Source of the DNA: Yamagishiella unicocca
Lineage: Eukaryota; Chlorophyta; Chlorophyceae; Chlamydomonadales; Volvocaceae
Direction of reading: 5' to 3'
Assembly (NCBI GenBank): GCA_003116995.1
Contig: BDSL01000003.1
Span: 2,108,001 to 2,172,000 of the forward strand
Length of the DNA: 64,000 nt
This document shows, piece by piece, positions 36,101-47,736 of this stretch (the first letter of the stretch is position 1; every line of letters starts with the position of its first letter). The notes beneath the pieces are model-generated. The model worked only from the letters and a program-made list of their open reading frames with translations. It ran no database searches and was not told the DNA's origin. The position numbers were made by a program, and so were the translations under genes.

Positions 36101-38424
36101 ACGAGGCGCGGGCCGCTCGTCAGCGCCGAGGGCTGCGAGAGGACGGACCGCCGCCGGCGGGTACCGCCGGCGCCGGTCCGGCGGCGGCCAGTGGCGGCCG
36201 CGGCGCTGCGGCCGCTGGGGCCACTACTCGCGGCGCTGGGGCGGACGACTCGGGCTCGCAGCGCGGGCGCAGGGGAGACCGGGCCCCGGAGACCAGCGGC
36301 GCGGGCGGCCGCAACGCCAGCCAGCAGCAGCCCCAGCCCCAGCAGCAGCGACAGGGCTCCAGCGAGCTGGCCAGTAAGGACAGCGGCGGTGCTGGGTTGG
36401 CTCGGGAGCAGCAGCAGCAGCGAGGAGCGGCTGCAGGGGCCGGCACGAACACCGCTCGCCGCGAGCGTGGCGGCACCGCTGCTGCGGCGACCACCGCGGA
36501 CCCCGCCGCGGCTGCCGCCGCCGCCGCAACAGCAGCAGCAGCCGGCCGCAGCAACAACAACAGCAGCGGTGGCCGGCGCGGTGACGCCGCCAGCAGCCGC
36601 GAGCGCGAGGCCCCGGCCGCCAGCGGCGGCGGAGCGAAGGCGGCTGTGTCCGAGACCGCCAAGGCGGCAGTTGCGCGCATGCTTAGCGGCGGCAGTGGCG
36701 CCGCGGGCCCCAGGGCCGCAGTGGGGACCGCCAAGGCGGCCGCCAACGGTAGCGCTGGCGCCGCGGCGCCAGGGGCGGTGGCCAAGCCGGCGCAGCAGCA
36801 GCGCGGGGTTGCCGTCTCGCTTCGGACGGACGAGGCTGGAGATGTCAAGCTGAGCATCAGCATGCGTTCGCCTGCTGGCAGCAGCACCGACAGCGGCGCC
36901 GTCAAGGCGGGCTCATCTCCGGCTGGGGGTGCGAAGTCTCCGCTGGCTGCTATTGCGGCACCGCTGGCTGCTATTGCGGCACCGCTGGCTGCTACTGCGG
37001 CACTGGCTGCAACTGCCGCTGATGAGAAGGCACCGGCAGAGGAGGAGCCAATGGTGGAGGCGCCGGCTGGAGCAGCTGCTGAGTCCGAGCCTCCATCAGA
37101 GGTGCCCGCTGGCGCGGCTGTTACGCCAGAGGAGCCGATGGCGGAGCCGGTGGCGGAGTCGGCAGAGGCCGTGGCAGAGGCGGAGGAGCCGGTGGCGCAG
37201 TCAGCAGCGGTGGAGGAGCCGGCACGGACTGGTGAAGCAGCCGCCGATCTGGAGGCGCTGACGGAGGAGACAGCGGCGAAGACGGCAGCCGAGCCGGTTG
37301 GAGCGGCCGCCGAGCCAGAGACTCCGGCGGAGGCTCTGGCGGCGGAGCCGGTGACGCAGGCAGCCGCTGACCCGGAGGCGGTAGCGGAGGAGCCGGAAGC
37401 GGCAGCTGAGCCGGAGGCGGCGACTGAAGCGGCAGCTGAGCCAGAGGCGGCGGCTGAAGCGGTAGCTGAGCCAGAGGCGGCGGCTGAAGCGGTAGCTGAG
37501 CCAGAGGCCGCGGCTGAAGCGGCAGCTGAGCCAGAGGCCGCGGCTGAAGCGGCAGCTGAGCCAGAGGCGGCGGCTGAAGCGGTAGCTGAGCCAGAGGCCG
37601 CGGCTGAAGCGGCAGCTGAGCCAGAGGCCGCGGCTGAAACGGCAGCTGAGCCAGAGGCCGCGGCTGAAACGGCAGCTGAGCCAGAGGCCGCGGCTGAAGC
37701 GGCAGCTGAGCCAGAGGCCGCGGCTGAAGCGGCAGCTGAGCCAGAGGCCGCGGCTGAAGCGGCAGCTGAGCCAGAGGCCGCGGCTGAAGCGGCAGCTGAG
37801 CCAGAGGCCGCGGCTGAAGCGGCAGCTGAGCCAGAGGCCGCGGCTAAAACGGCAGCTGAGCCAGAGGCCGCGGCTGAAGCGGCAGCTGAGCCAGAGGCCG
37901 CGGCTGAAACGGCAGCTGAGCCAAAGGCGGCGGCTGAAGCGGCAGCTGAGCCAGAGGCCGCGGCTGAAGCGGCAGCTGAGCCAGAGGCCGCGGCTGAAGC
38001 GGCAACTGAGCCAGAGGCGGTGGCGGAGCCAGCGGCCGAGACGGAGGCGGCGGCTGAAGCAGCTGTTGAGCCAGAGGTACCGGCGGAGGCTCCGGCCGCT
38101 GAGCTAAAGGCGCCGGTCGAAGCTGCCGCTGAGCCAGAGGCGGCGGCGGCGGTGGCGGAGGCGCAGTCACCGAACGAAGGCAGCGGTGAGGCCCAGGCAG
38201 AGAGCGACGCAGCCCCTGGAGCTGAGGCTGAGAAGCAGCCTCCGGCAGCGCAGGAGCAGTCCAAGGGTGTCGCTCTGTCGCTCCGAACGGACGAGTCGGG
38301 TGCTCTGAAGATCAGCATCAGATCCCCTGGTGCCGAGCCGCCCCATGGCGCCGCCGGAAGCGCCAGCGCCAGCCGCCCAGTGCCGGTTGCCCACCCGCTG
38401 TGCTTCACCGAATCGGACGCATAA
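31619..38424 (+). CDS. Double GYF-domain protein with Ala/Glu repeat tail
   Basis: Exons: 31619-31745, 32180-33417, 33745-33799, 34105-34280, 34432-34707, 35083-35310, 35399-35619, 35835-38424; all phase-consistent, giving 1636 residues. The first intron has a GC donor (CAG/GCAAGG). Exon 2 encodes a Gly/Ala/Pro-rich region with polyglutamine at about 350-372. The first GYF domain (about 445-500) reads FEVQWEYLDTQGNVQGPFPV, then MYDWWSAG. A second (about 611-660) reads LRWFYLDDQGVVQGPF, then MVSWCNQG. GYF domains bind proline-rich sequences and are found in splicing- and translation-linked adaptors; plants and algae have large GYF proteins, so an RNA-related adaptor role is an inference. The C-terminal half is disordered, with RG-rich stretches and about 20 copies of an EAAAEAAAEP decapeptide, flanked by two copies of an SLRTDE motif. 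Confidence 0.85.
33102..33163 (+). repeat. CAG/CAA repeat (polyglutamine)
   Basis: About 20 consecutive glutamine codons, CAG with interspersed CAA, inside exon 2 of the GYF gene. A second shorter run is at 33295-33318. Confidence 0.95.
34975..35078 (+). repeat. 14-bp minisatellite in GYF intron 5
   Basis: About seven copies of CCCGGCCCCATCAC, degenerating toward the acceptor of exon 6 at 35083. Confidence 0.9.
37400..38025 (+). repeat. 30-bp coding repeat (EAAAEAAAEP)
   Basis: About 20 in-frame copies of a 30-bp unit containing GCGGCAGCTGAGCCAGAGGC. Copies differ by single substitutions: EAVAEP, ETAAEP, one KTAAEP. Expansion seems recent because many adjacent copies are identical. Confidence 0.95.
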
Positions 38425-40771
38425 TTGTGGGGACCAGGATCCAACGAGGATAAGCAGGAGGACAGGGAGGGAGGGGGGGCCGTTTCTGCCTGGTCGTGGG
38501 CGCGGCGTGGCAGCAGCCGCTGGAGGGCTGCTCACACGGACGCTCCTCGCCGGCAGCTGCACAGTCACAGCCGCCAGCTCCCTCGTACGCGCGAAAGGTT
38601 GGTTGGTGGAAGGGTTGTACGTGCTGTGGTCGTACTGCGGTCGTGCTGTAGTCATGCGCAGTGGGCAGGCGTCCGTCCGCCCTTTTCCACACTATTCTCC
38701 GGTGCGGAGGCGTTGGTGGCGGTGTGGGGAGTTGTTTGCGTTGCTGCGCGGCTTGGTACGAGGGGAGGTGGGGTGCCCCGAGGAGGCCGGAAACTCCGTA
38801 CTGGCGGTACGGATGGTAACGATGGAGAGACGACCTGGGCGGGAAACAATGATTGTAAGATGGCTGTTGTGCCGGGTGTGCCAGACGTTCCGAATGTCGG
38901 CGGATTTTGCTGATGAGGAGATCGGACGGACGGGATTCGTTGGCGCGCGAGCCGTGGAATGGTACGTTTTGGGGGGGGCCGTGCGTGGGTGGGCGGCTGG
39001 CTGCCAGCCGCCAGTTGGCATCGCGCCTTAGACCAGCTAGCGGTCCAGCGGAGAGAGCAGCGACGTGTTTGCGGCGTTGAGCTGCTTTGCGGCCAGGCGA
39101 TTTTCCACTGGCGGTCTCGCGTTGATGTTGCTGCCTGCAGCAGGCCTGCCACCTGAGGCTACATCTTTCCTGTTGCTGCCAAGAAGATGATAAGACAATT
39201 GGGAGCCTGGATGACTCATTTGTAGTAAAAAGGAGGGTGAAAGGGAGCACAAAAGGCCCTGATCTGTCCGGTCGAGCGCGCATGCGTGCGCGTGTGCGTG
39301 TGTGTGTCTGTAGTGGTGTGTGTGGATTGGCGGGGCGGGGGGCTTGCCACTGTTGCGCACTGTAGCGGTTGCGCTGCGATGCCGGTCCGAGTTGCAAGGG
39401 GAAGGCGCCAGGGAGGGTACAGCATGTCGGCGCTCCGCAGCGGAAATGTGCGGCGGGGTGAGTAGGGTAACTGAAGCTGTCGTTTGCTTCGCAGATTCGG
39501 GATAAGATGTCGCGATGGGACACACTACATTGGGTTCGAAAACGCCGCGGGGTACGGTAGCTCTGCCCTCAGCGAAATGCAGGCAAGCAGCACTCCTCGA
39601 AACAAGAAGAAAGCACCATATGCACCACCGCGCAGGCGGTGGGAATGAGGGACGGGCAGGGGGGTTCACAAGCCGCGGTAGTCGGTGCGCGTGAACTTGT
39701 GCTGTGACCAGCGCAGCAGCTGGCGCCGTCTTGTGGAGGGCGCCCTTCGGCTCCCCCTGGGAGCCTCCTGATACCAACTACCGTTACCCGTGCAGAATTG
39801 ATGGGCCTTGTCGGCGCCGGGGCTGGTGTGGTGCTGGGACAACTCATTCCATCCATACCTGTGGTGTGCGCACACGGGATGCCGCCCGCCTGCTGGGAAC
39901 CCCTTGCTTGCCTACCGAGGGCGGATGTACGGCGAGCTGCTGGTTGGCAACCGGGGAGGGGTACACTTTCGGTGCGGTGGCGTGTGCACGCCTGGGCCGG
40001 ATGTGGGTCGGGCCAGGCCGCTGGGTAGTGGTCGAGGGAGTACGCGGGTGAGACCAAGGTGTGAGCATGGGTTTCCTAGTTCGCAAAGGCTCGCAGCATT
40101 ATGGACGGGCGGGTGAGGATGGCATCAGCACCTGGCGGCGGCCCGTGGTGTCCTGTAACGTTGTCGCACAAGGTAGACATCTGGTAGACTGATACTGCAC
40201 CAGCGCGATTATCGGATAGCGCCAGCGTCGAAAGCAGCAGCCTTGCGTAGAGAGGTCCGTTCGAGGAGGCCGGCCCCGAACATCGTACTTGGCGAACGCT
40301 GGGTGCAGCGGCCAGAATTCGACAGGAAGCCGTTACCTGATGTCCTGTCAATTGTACTCCATGACTCCAAGTTGAGCACAGGCTGGACCATGCGTTGTCC
40401 CAAAGCCAGGGGAAGCGGCATGCTGCTCTTCCCTGCGTTTCCCTTGCGTTTGCACTTTTCGAGCAGGAACGGCGCCCGGCTATTGCTGGCATGATGATCC
40501 TGCATTTGCCGATAGTTGAGCATAATCATGCACAGTTGCGATATGTGAGTGGCATCGCGTAGTGGTTGTCCGCGAGGAATAATCCGTTCCGTCGTTAGTA
40601 ACCACCACCAGCCATAGTAAAGCCGAGTTAGTGTCCAAGCGCGCCGAACGCGCGCGCAAACTTAATATAAGGATGTGAAAAGTGACTATCCGGGATGTGC
40701 GCGGTGCGTGCGTTTCTTCTCGCACTGTGAGCTCACTTGCGCAGACTCTGTTGCAGCCAGCCCTGAGCGCC
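38425..40771. other. GYF 3' UTR and upstream region of the sulfotransferase gene
   Basis: No recognised gene. A (GT)n-like stretch lies at about 39290-39330. Minus-strand ORFs of up to 372 codons run through 38400-39800, but they have no protein-like features and no family resemblance. Confidence 0.45.
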
Positions 40772-43700
40772 ATGCCTGCGGCAAGCCCTATCGTTGCGGT
40801 GTTATTGCTGATTATGTTCACCCACAACTACGCAGCCGCGCCGCTGCAACAGCCAGTGTCAATACGCGTGTTACAGCGCAGCAAATTTGCGAGCTGCACA
40901 GCAGACGCGATGCTTCAACTGCTGCGGCATCTTGATATCATAATCCAATCGCCTATAAAAACCGCCCTTCGAAACGTCCCGGGGCTGCTCTACGGCGCTG
41001 ACACATTTTTCCGCGAGCAGCTTAAAGCATTCCCCAACCTGGACGAGAATAACATGGAATCATGGATGCAACATGCAAATGATTATCTAGCTAACCACGC
41101 AAAAGGAACTTGGCGCGTCGCTTCGCTGACCAACATGACTGCGTCCGCTGAAGTCCACCTGAAGGCCTTAAGCGGTCTGCCTATGGTAAGGCGATTCCTT
41201 CTGGCACAGCTGCTCAAGGCGTGGCTGACAACCCTTAAGCGCGAACTGCCCCCGCGACTGGAGCCGTCGCTGGCGGAACTGGTTTCCAAGGTGCGACCTC
41301 GTATGGCAGGCCAACCCCCGCACCACCACCTCCCGGCCACACGCTCTTGCTCCTTGTACGGAGCTGGGCTCCTCCCTACGCCCAACCGCTCGTACTCGGA
41401 ACGCTGCTTGGAGGGTGGCGTCGTACATCTCATGAGGCACTGACGGCGTGGGCGTCGCAGTCGCCGCACATACATCTCAAACCCCATTCCGTGCCTACTG
41501 CTTTGCACATAGCCATGGCGTTGGGGGAGGGCAGTGGCGACCGGTCTGGATCAGCACGGGACGTATTGGTACCGGCGACGGGGCCAGACGTGGTCGTTTG
41601 GTTGTGGCACTGCGTCCGGGAGGAGGCACGCCAACCTCGGAGCCTGCTGGCGGCCGGAAGTGGAACTTTGGACCGCTGAACGGCAAACCCACCCCCGGGA
41701 CATGTGTTTTGCATCCCTGCCTGGCACCTTCACCCCATCTCCCCTGCTTTGCCGGTCGCCGTATTCCTCCACGCCGCAGTTGTACGACATCCACGGGGAC
41801 TCTGTCGTCAGGAGGGGTGTCATGGAGTACTTGCACATCTCCAAGTCGGGTGGCACGGGCTGGAACGACGCGGCGAGTGAGTGGGGCGGGTGCGGCGCCC
41901 CGGCGGCTGGGTCGGGGCTCCAGAGGAGGCGTCTCTGGGGGACGGGAGCAGCCGGCCGCCAAGCGCGCGTCGTTGTGCGTGGGTGCGTGGGTGGTTGGAA
42001 TTGTTTCGTGGAATTGGCGGGATGACGTAGATGGGCGAGTGTGCGCGCCACTGACGCCCCAATGCTGCAAGGACTAAGGGGGGAGGCAGCCTCCCAGCCG
42101 AAACGCGTCCCGCGCCGGCGGAGGTGCTGCCTTTGCGGACTGACCCAGCTGCGGACGTGGCAGGCTGAGGTGTCCCACACGCCGCGCACACATGCAGGGG
42201 CCAACGGCTGCGTGATGCCCAAAACGCTGGGCCGCCACGTCCGCGGCTTCGGAGACGAGTGCCGCTGGCTTGATCCCCAGGCTTATCGCCGGCTCTCGGG
42301 TGGCCACCTCATCCTGTGAGCGGTGGGGAAGGAGGGCAGGGCAGGGCAGGGGAAGGGAGGGGAGCTACAGGAAAAGGACAGGTTACTCGACATGGGAAGT
42401 GTAGGGAGGGGAGGGGAGTCGCAAAAAGAGGGGAGGGGAGGGGGCGGAGGAAAAAGAAGTACGGTAGACAGGGCCTTCAAAGGTAGGCGTAGAAGGCCGG
42501 AGTCGGTACACCGCGGCTTCCCCCGGGGCGCGGCGTTCAGAGGAGGGAGGGCTGCGTCAGCATGCCCCGCCATCACCCTGCGTTGCACCGCACTGCAGGT
42601 GGGCTCGGTGGGGTGCCTTCAAGCGCCCAGCCGTCGCTCGCAGCTGCGGTCAGCGCCTCTCGCTTGTGGCCCGGCAGGGACTGAGCTACTACTCCAACGA
42701 GTACACACTCCTGCACGGCATGGAGGGTGTGATGGAGGCGCAGCCGTGTCCCGGGGTCGTTAACGTCGTGACGCTGAGGTGGGTGCTACTGCCCCTGCCT
42801 GCTGCTACTGCTTCCGCTTCCGCTGCTGCTGGAGCCGCGGCTGCCGCTACTGCCGCTACGGCCGCTGTTGCTGTAGCGCCCCAAACCGACTGCCTCCCAC
42901 CGCCCCCAACCAACTGACTGTCGCCCACCGCCCACAATCAGATGACAGCTCCCAACCGCGCCCAAACAACAGACTGCTCCCCCAACCGTCCCCAACGAAC
43001 CCACCCGCAGGGCGCCCCTAAAACGTATGGCCTCAGCCTTGCGCTTCATCCAGACCTTCGTCAAGGGCTACTGGCTGAGGGACCGCCCAGACGACGCAGT
43101 GGCCGCATTCGAGGCCGCGTTCTGTAACGCCAGCGCCGCCTTCTGGGAGGCCCTGGCGCCGCCCATCGCCGACAACTACATGGTCAGGTACGTCGCACGC
43201 TGAGTGGCTGACGGGGGTCGGAAACTGGGGCCCGGAGGCCGGTGCAGGGAGGCGCTTGCGTGTTAGGGGTCGTGTCGAACGACCTGGGGTAAGGCCCGCT
43301 TGGTTGCCTGGGTGGGCGAGCAGACGGGGGTGGTGGTTGCGTGCGGGGCGTCTGTCGTCGCGACGGTGACCGGGCGCTGCTGCCGGGCCTTACGGGGTTA
43401 TATATGATACCGTCTTCGAGGATGGATCGATGCGCCTGGGGGCGTAGCACCCCCGTCGCCTGCTGCGGGGCCCAACCCGTGGACGCGTTGCTCCAATCCC
43501 CTCCCGCCATGCCCGATGGTAGATCCGCTTCTGCTTTCCACCCATCCTTGCGTCCCGCGTGCAGAACCCCACCTCCACACAAACACGCGCACACACTCGA
43601 GCTTAGCGGGAGGCCGACACACTGGAGCCGGCATGCAAAAGTACCACACCGGTCGCACACGCGGCTTTGGACACCTGGGCTGACGAGCCAACCGCCTGCC

Positions 43701-44799
43701 GCGGCCCGAAGCGCGCTTCCCTCCCTCCCTCCCTGCATCCGCCGGCAGGTCGTTCCTTGGTGAGGCTGGCTTCCACACGCCCGTCGGCGGCATCAACCAC
43801 CAGCACGTGGTTGCAGCGCGGGAGCAGCTGCTGCAGTTCGACTTGGTGCTGGACCTTGGCGCCGGAGTCGCGGCCAGCGACCGGCTGGCCTACCAGGGGT
43901 TGGGCTGGCCAGCGGCGTGGTCCAAGTCGGTGGGTGCGGGCGGTGGTGGTGTGGTGATCTGTCAAAGGCGAGGTCCAGGGAGGGGTCCAGGGAGGGTCCA
44001 GGGAGGCGGCAAGGGAGGGGTTTGATATTACCGGTACTAGCCTAGGGCGGCGTGACCAGCGCAGGGTGGGGGCGAGGGGCAGGCACCCGAACCCTCCTCA
44101 GAAGTCAACACGTTGGGCTCTGGGCGTCTGGGCTGTGGAGGTTGTGGTGCCACCTTCTGCTGCGCTCTTCGCCTCTACCCCCGGCCGCCCTCCCTCGCCG
44201 GCCCCTTTCTATCCTCCGGCTCTTACGTACGTCGTGTAAACGGGCCGTCGCTCTCTCGCCATTCCCCTGTCGCTCTCCCTCGCATCCTGGCTGCCCGGGA
44301 ACCCCCCAAGAACATCACCCTCAACGGCACCAGCCTGTCCAAGTTCTTCGAAATGGACTGCTACCTCAGCGAGGCTGGTCTGGCCGCCATAACGCAACGC
44401 CAGGTGTACGACATGCAATTCTACAGGTGCGGGTCCTGCCGCATGGCATGCTGTTATCCCCCCGCCTCCCGCCCGCCACGGGAAGGGGGGACCCAAGGGC
44501 TGCAAACCCCCATGATAGCGCCACACACCGGCGCCCCACGCCTCCTAGGATCCGGCCGCTGCTGCGGTTGACAGCTCATAACTTCAAACAGCTGCAATGA
44601 CAACCGCAGTCGCAACCGCAAAAACTCCCCCCTGCCGCCTGCCGCCTGCCCCCTGCCGTCTGCCGCCTACAGCTTCGGTCGCCTGGTGAACCAGCTGGAC
44701 GAGCTGTGGCTGGACATGGCTCACGCGCTGGGGCTGCGGCCACAGGTGCTCCCTGGAGCACTCAAGCCGGGGGCAGCGCCGGGCGATATAAGGTACTGA
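40772..44799 (+). CDS. Sulfotransferase, type II membrane/secretory, 8 exons
   Basis: Transfers sulfate from PAPS to a glycan or protein, probably in the Golgi. Exons: 40772-41290, 41780-41876, 42198-42315, 42644-42778, 43011-43187, 43749-43929, 44311-44426, 44673-44799; phase-consistent, 489 residues. Residues 5-18 (SPIVAVLLLIMFTH) form an N-terminal signal anchor. The 5'-phosphosulfate-binding loop is YLHISKSGGTGWNDA at about 190-204, and the 3'-phosphate motif is VTLRAPLKRMAS at about 287-298, spaced as in the Sulfotransfer_2 and heparan-sulfate sulfotransferase families. The C-terminal exon encodes FGRLVNQLDELWLDMAHALG. The first in-frame ATG before the hydrophobic segment is taken as start. 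The substrate is unknown; volvocine algae sulfate extracellular matrix glycoproteins, so that role is possible. Two downstream exon-like segments may extend the C-terminus. Confidence 0.85.
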
Positions 44800-47736
44800 G
44801 GGACACAGAACAGGGTGGTGGTGGTGGTGGTGGTGTGGAGGCGAAATCGGGACGTGTGCTAAGGGCGCAGGGTGTCTGCGAGGGAGGGAGTATGGAAGGA
44901 AACCTCGTGGGTATACACTGGAGGGTGTATGTTTTATATATGCTGCTGGAGGGTGTATGTGTGTGTGGGGGGGTTACTATATCCGCGAATCCACGGCCGA
45001 TAAGCAGGTGTGTGGGGGGCCGTTGCGGTGCGACAGGAGGGGCGCTGCAGTGGAGGCGGAGGGACCCGGTGTCCGGCCTCTGTGCTGACCAGCCCGATCC
45101 AGAGTTCCCGAGTGCCGTACGCCCAGTCCAACACCACATGCCCCCAAACGTCCCTCACGAGCTGCAGGTGCGGCATGCTTTGGCGGGGCAGCAACGACAG
45201 CGACTTGGCGCGAGCCGGGGGGCTCGGACTTGCGGCTGCGGGGCGGGAGCTCGACGACGTGGGAAGACGGCGGCTTTAGGGTGCCGGGGGTTGGATGAAG
45301 GGGCTCGGTACACCGAAGAACTGTTGATGCCTGTTGTGTGCGGGCGGTTGAGGTGGGGTGGGTGCTCGAAATCGAGGTCCTGGTGCAGTGCATGTGAGGC
45401 GGTCTTGTGTCCGCGTCCTGGGGGGCTGTCGGGGGCGGATGCATTCACGTGCCGGGAGTGCTCTGGGAAACTCTCCCTGCAGGCCGCGGCCTCAGGGGGC
45501 CCTGGGGGGGGGGCTTGGGGTTGCCTTGTTTGATCCCTTGGCCCTTTTGCGCGGCGCAAACTCGAGGAGGTGGCGGAGCGCCGAAGGTTGGCCCTCAGGA
45601 TAGGGGGCGTGATGAAAGGGTAATCCCGCCATACGATTGAAGCATTGGTCGTTACTCATGCAAGTCCGGCCGGGCCGGATGCACATCCGTCTCTTTTATC
45701 TACGGTTTCGCGTTGCGTCTTTCCGTCATCGACCAGGGCGACGCCATGGAAGTGCCGTACGTGTTGCAGCTGAAATAAGCTGTCGTGGGCAGGTGACGAT
45801 TGCGGCAGTTGGGGGTGTTGTGGTGAGGGCGGCCCGTCAACATGGGTTGTCCTAAAAGTGTGGCATGCTCAGTGCGCGGTGTTCAGACGCGTGTGAGAGC
45901 GGCTACATACGATTCCCACTGCCCTCATGCTGCCGTGTCGTGGTGGGGGCACTGGCACGTGTTGTTATATCCGTGTCCAGCCGGGCCCGGCACTGGCGCG
46001 TGTGTGCATTCGGTGCCTCCCCCCCCCCCCTGCGGCGCGGGTCGGAAGCACGCGAGGTTGCATGGGGTCGGAAGCATGCGAGCCCATGCGACGCTGCATA
46101 ACCAAAGACTGGCTCAATACTGTTCTTTTATTTGTGCGATGCCATCGGGAGCCAGCGAGCAGTGAACAATGAGCAGCGTATATTGGATCCCGTTGATGGA
46201 TGGCTACAGTGCACATACATAACACTGCGATATTTAAGTGACAGGGTAGCATGCGTTTTGATGCTGTTTGATGCCGCGGTGCGCGCTGACAGCGGTATCT
46301 GCTGTTGCTCTAAGCCGTTCGGTGGTCCTCCGTTAGGCTCCGTTCCTCCTGCTCCCCGTTACTGTCTGACTGCCGTAGTCAGTTGCTGCAAGGCGAGGGC
46401 GCGTTTGTCGCTGCAGGGATAGCCATTAAAAACCGCAGGGGGCTGGTGTGAAGGACGGCCAGCCGTTTGTGGTTCTCACGTGGTTGGTCGCTTTAAGACA
46501 GTTCAAGTCGCATCAGTTGCTGGCATGTGCAGGCTTGTGCTGTGCCCACGGCGAAGGGCACTCAGGCGGACAAGCATACATGTGTGCGGACAAGCACACA
46601 CGGCGAGTACTCGGGAGTTAAGAGTGGCGCGATGGGTGGACTTACACAGCATCCACGCTGAGCAAGCGCACAGCAATCACATGCACCGTGCCGTACTGCG
46701 TCTACGTATGACATTACGTGTGACATTACTCTAAAGGACGCACCCCTGTAAGGCCCTTTGCTGGCGGCGGGGAGCGAAGGCCAAGCGGCCGTGATGCAAG
46801 CGGCTACTCCGCTTCCACGCTTCCGGTGCCCCACAACAGGCAGGGTCTGACAGAATCCTAAAAAAATAAGAATAGCGATTGGCGACTCAGCCCGCTTTAT
46901 CGGCGTCCCAACTCGCCTTATCGGCGTCTCAAACCTAAGGCGCCTTAAACCGGGTTCCTGCTGCAGTTGGTCCAAGTTGGCCGACTCGAACATATGCCAT
47001 ATGTAAAGTGTAAAATCGTTGCCGTCCCACAAGTTTATAACCGTCACCGTTGAACCGTAACTATTAAGCCGAGCACGGCTGTCGAACGTAACGATGGCGC
47101 GCAGCATCCCGCAAGCACCTCGAGGTCTGGTTCTCTTGTCACCGGTACCGTGCTTTAATAACATCGCTGCCGCCTGCAGCGCCTACTTAAGCGATCAATC
47201 TATAGCTATGCACTCGGTACATGTATCTAAAAACAAGCTGAGCTTCGGTTTGGATATTAAGGGGGCTGCCTGCCTTTCTGGCACCCTCCCTGGATCCTCC
47301 ATCAACGAGCTCGACGTACCTCAGGAAATATCTCCCAAGCCTGTAGGCCGCGTCATACTCCACAAAATTGGCTCTGAAGCAGCTGCCGCTTAGAGCAACC
47401 AAAATCACGCACACATATACCACGCGCACAGACATGCGCACAAACAATAACCGAGCCTTGCCCAACAGTACCGCATCTCCTCGGGACATTTCATGATCCT
47501 ATCTGCCATGCCCCCCGCTCGCCCCCGCCCTTCCCCGCCCCAAAAGATTTACCCAGCCCTCTCCCCCCCTTCCGCAAAACCGCCCTCTAAGATTGCAATG
47601 GCAAGGAATGCGACAGCCAGAGGAGTACACGGGGGATGAGCGCGTGGCGGCGAGCGACGCATGGGACAAAGTACGATGGGGTCGCACACGTGACGCACGT
47701 CGTACAAAGTACGACAAAGCAAGGTGGGGCCGTCAC
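44800..47736. other. Intergenic between sulfotransferase and ankyrin-RING genes
   Basis: Exon-like segments at about 45090-45168 and 45493-45603 have acceptor and donor signals and could be alternative 3' exons of the sulfotransferase. The rest (45650-47736) holds only short unconvincing ORFs. A TTATCGGCGTCTCAA-like duplication lies at about 46895-46930. Confidence 0.4.

Noticed and set aside
36120..38444. 774-codon minus-strand ORF opposite the GYF gene
   Set aside because: It is the antisense shadow of the Ala/Glu repeat (GCN codons read as Ala/Ser in reverse). The plus strand carries two GYF domains and continuous splicing.
38405..39777. Minus-strand ORFs of 246-372 codons between the GYF and sulfotransferase genes
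   Set aside because: No domain, no splice-supported continuation, amino-acid composition typical of random GC-rich DNA, and mutual overlap in several frames.
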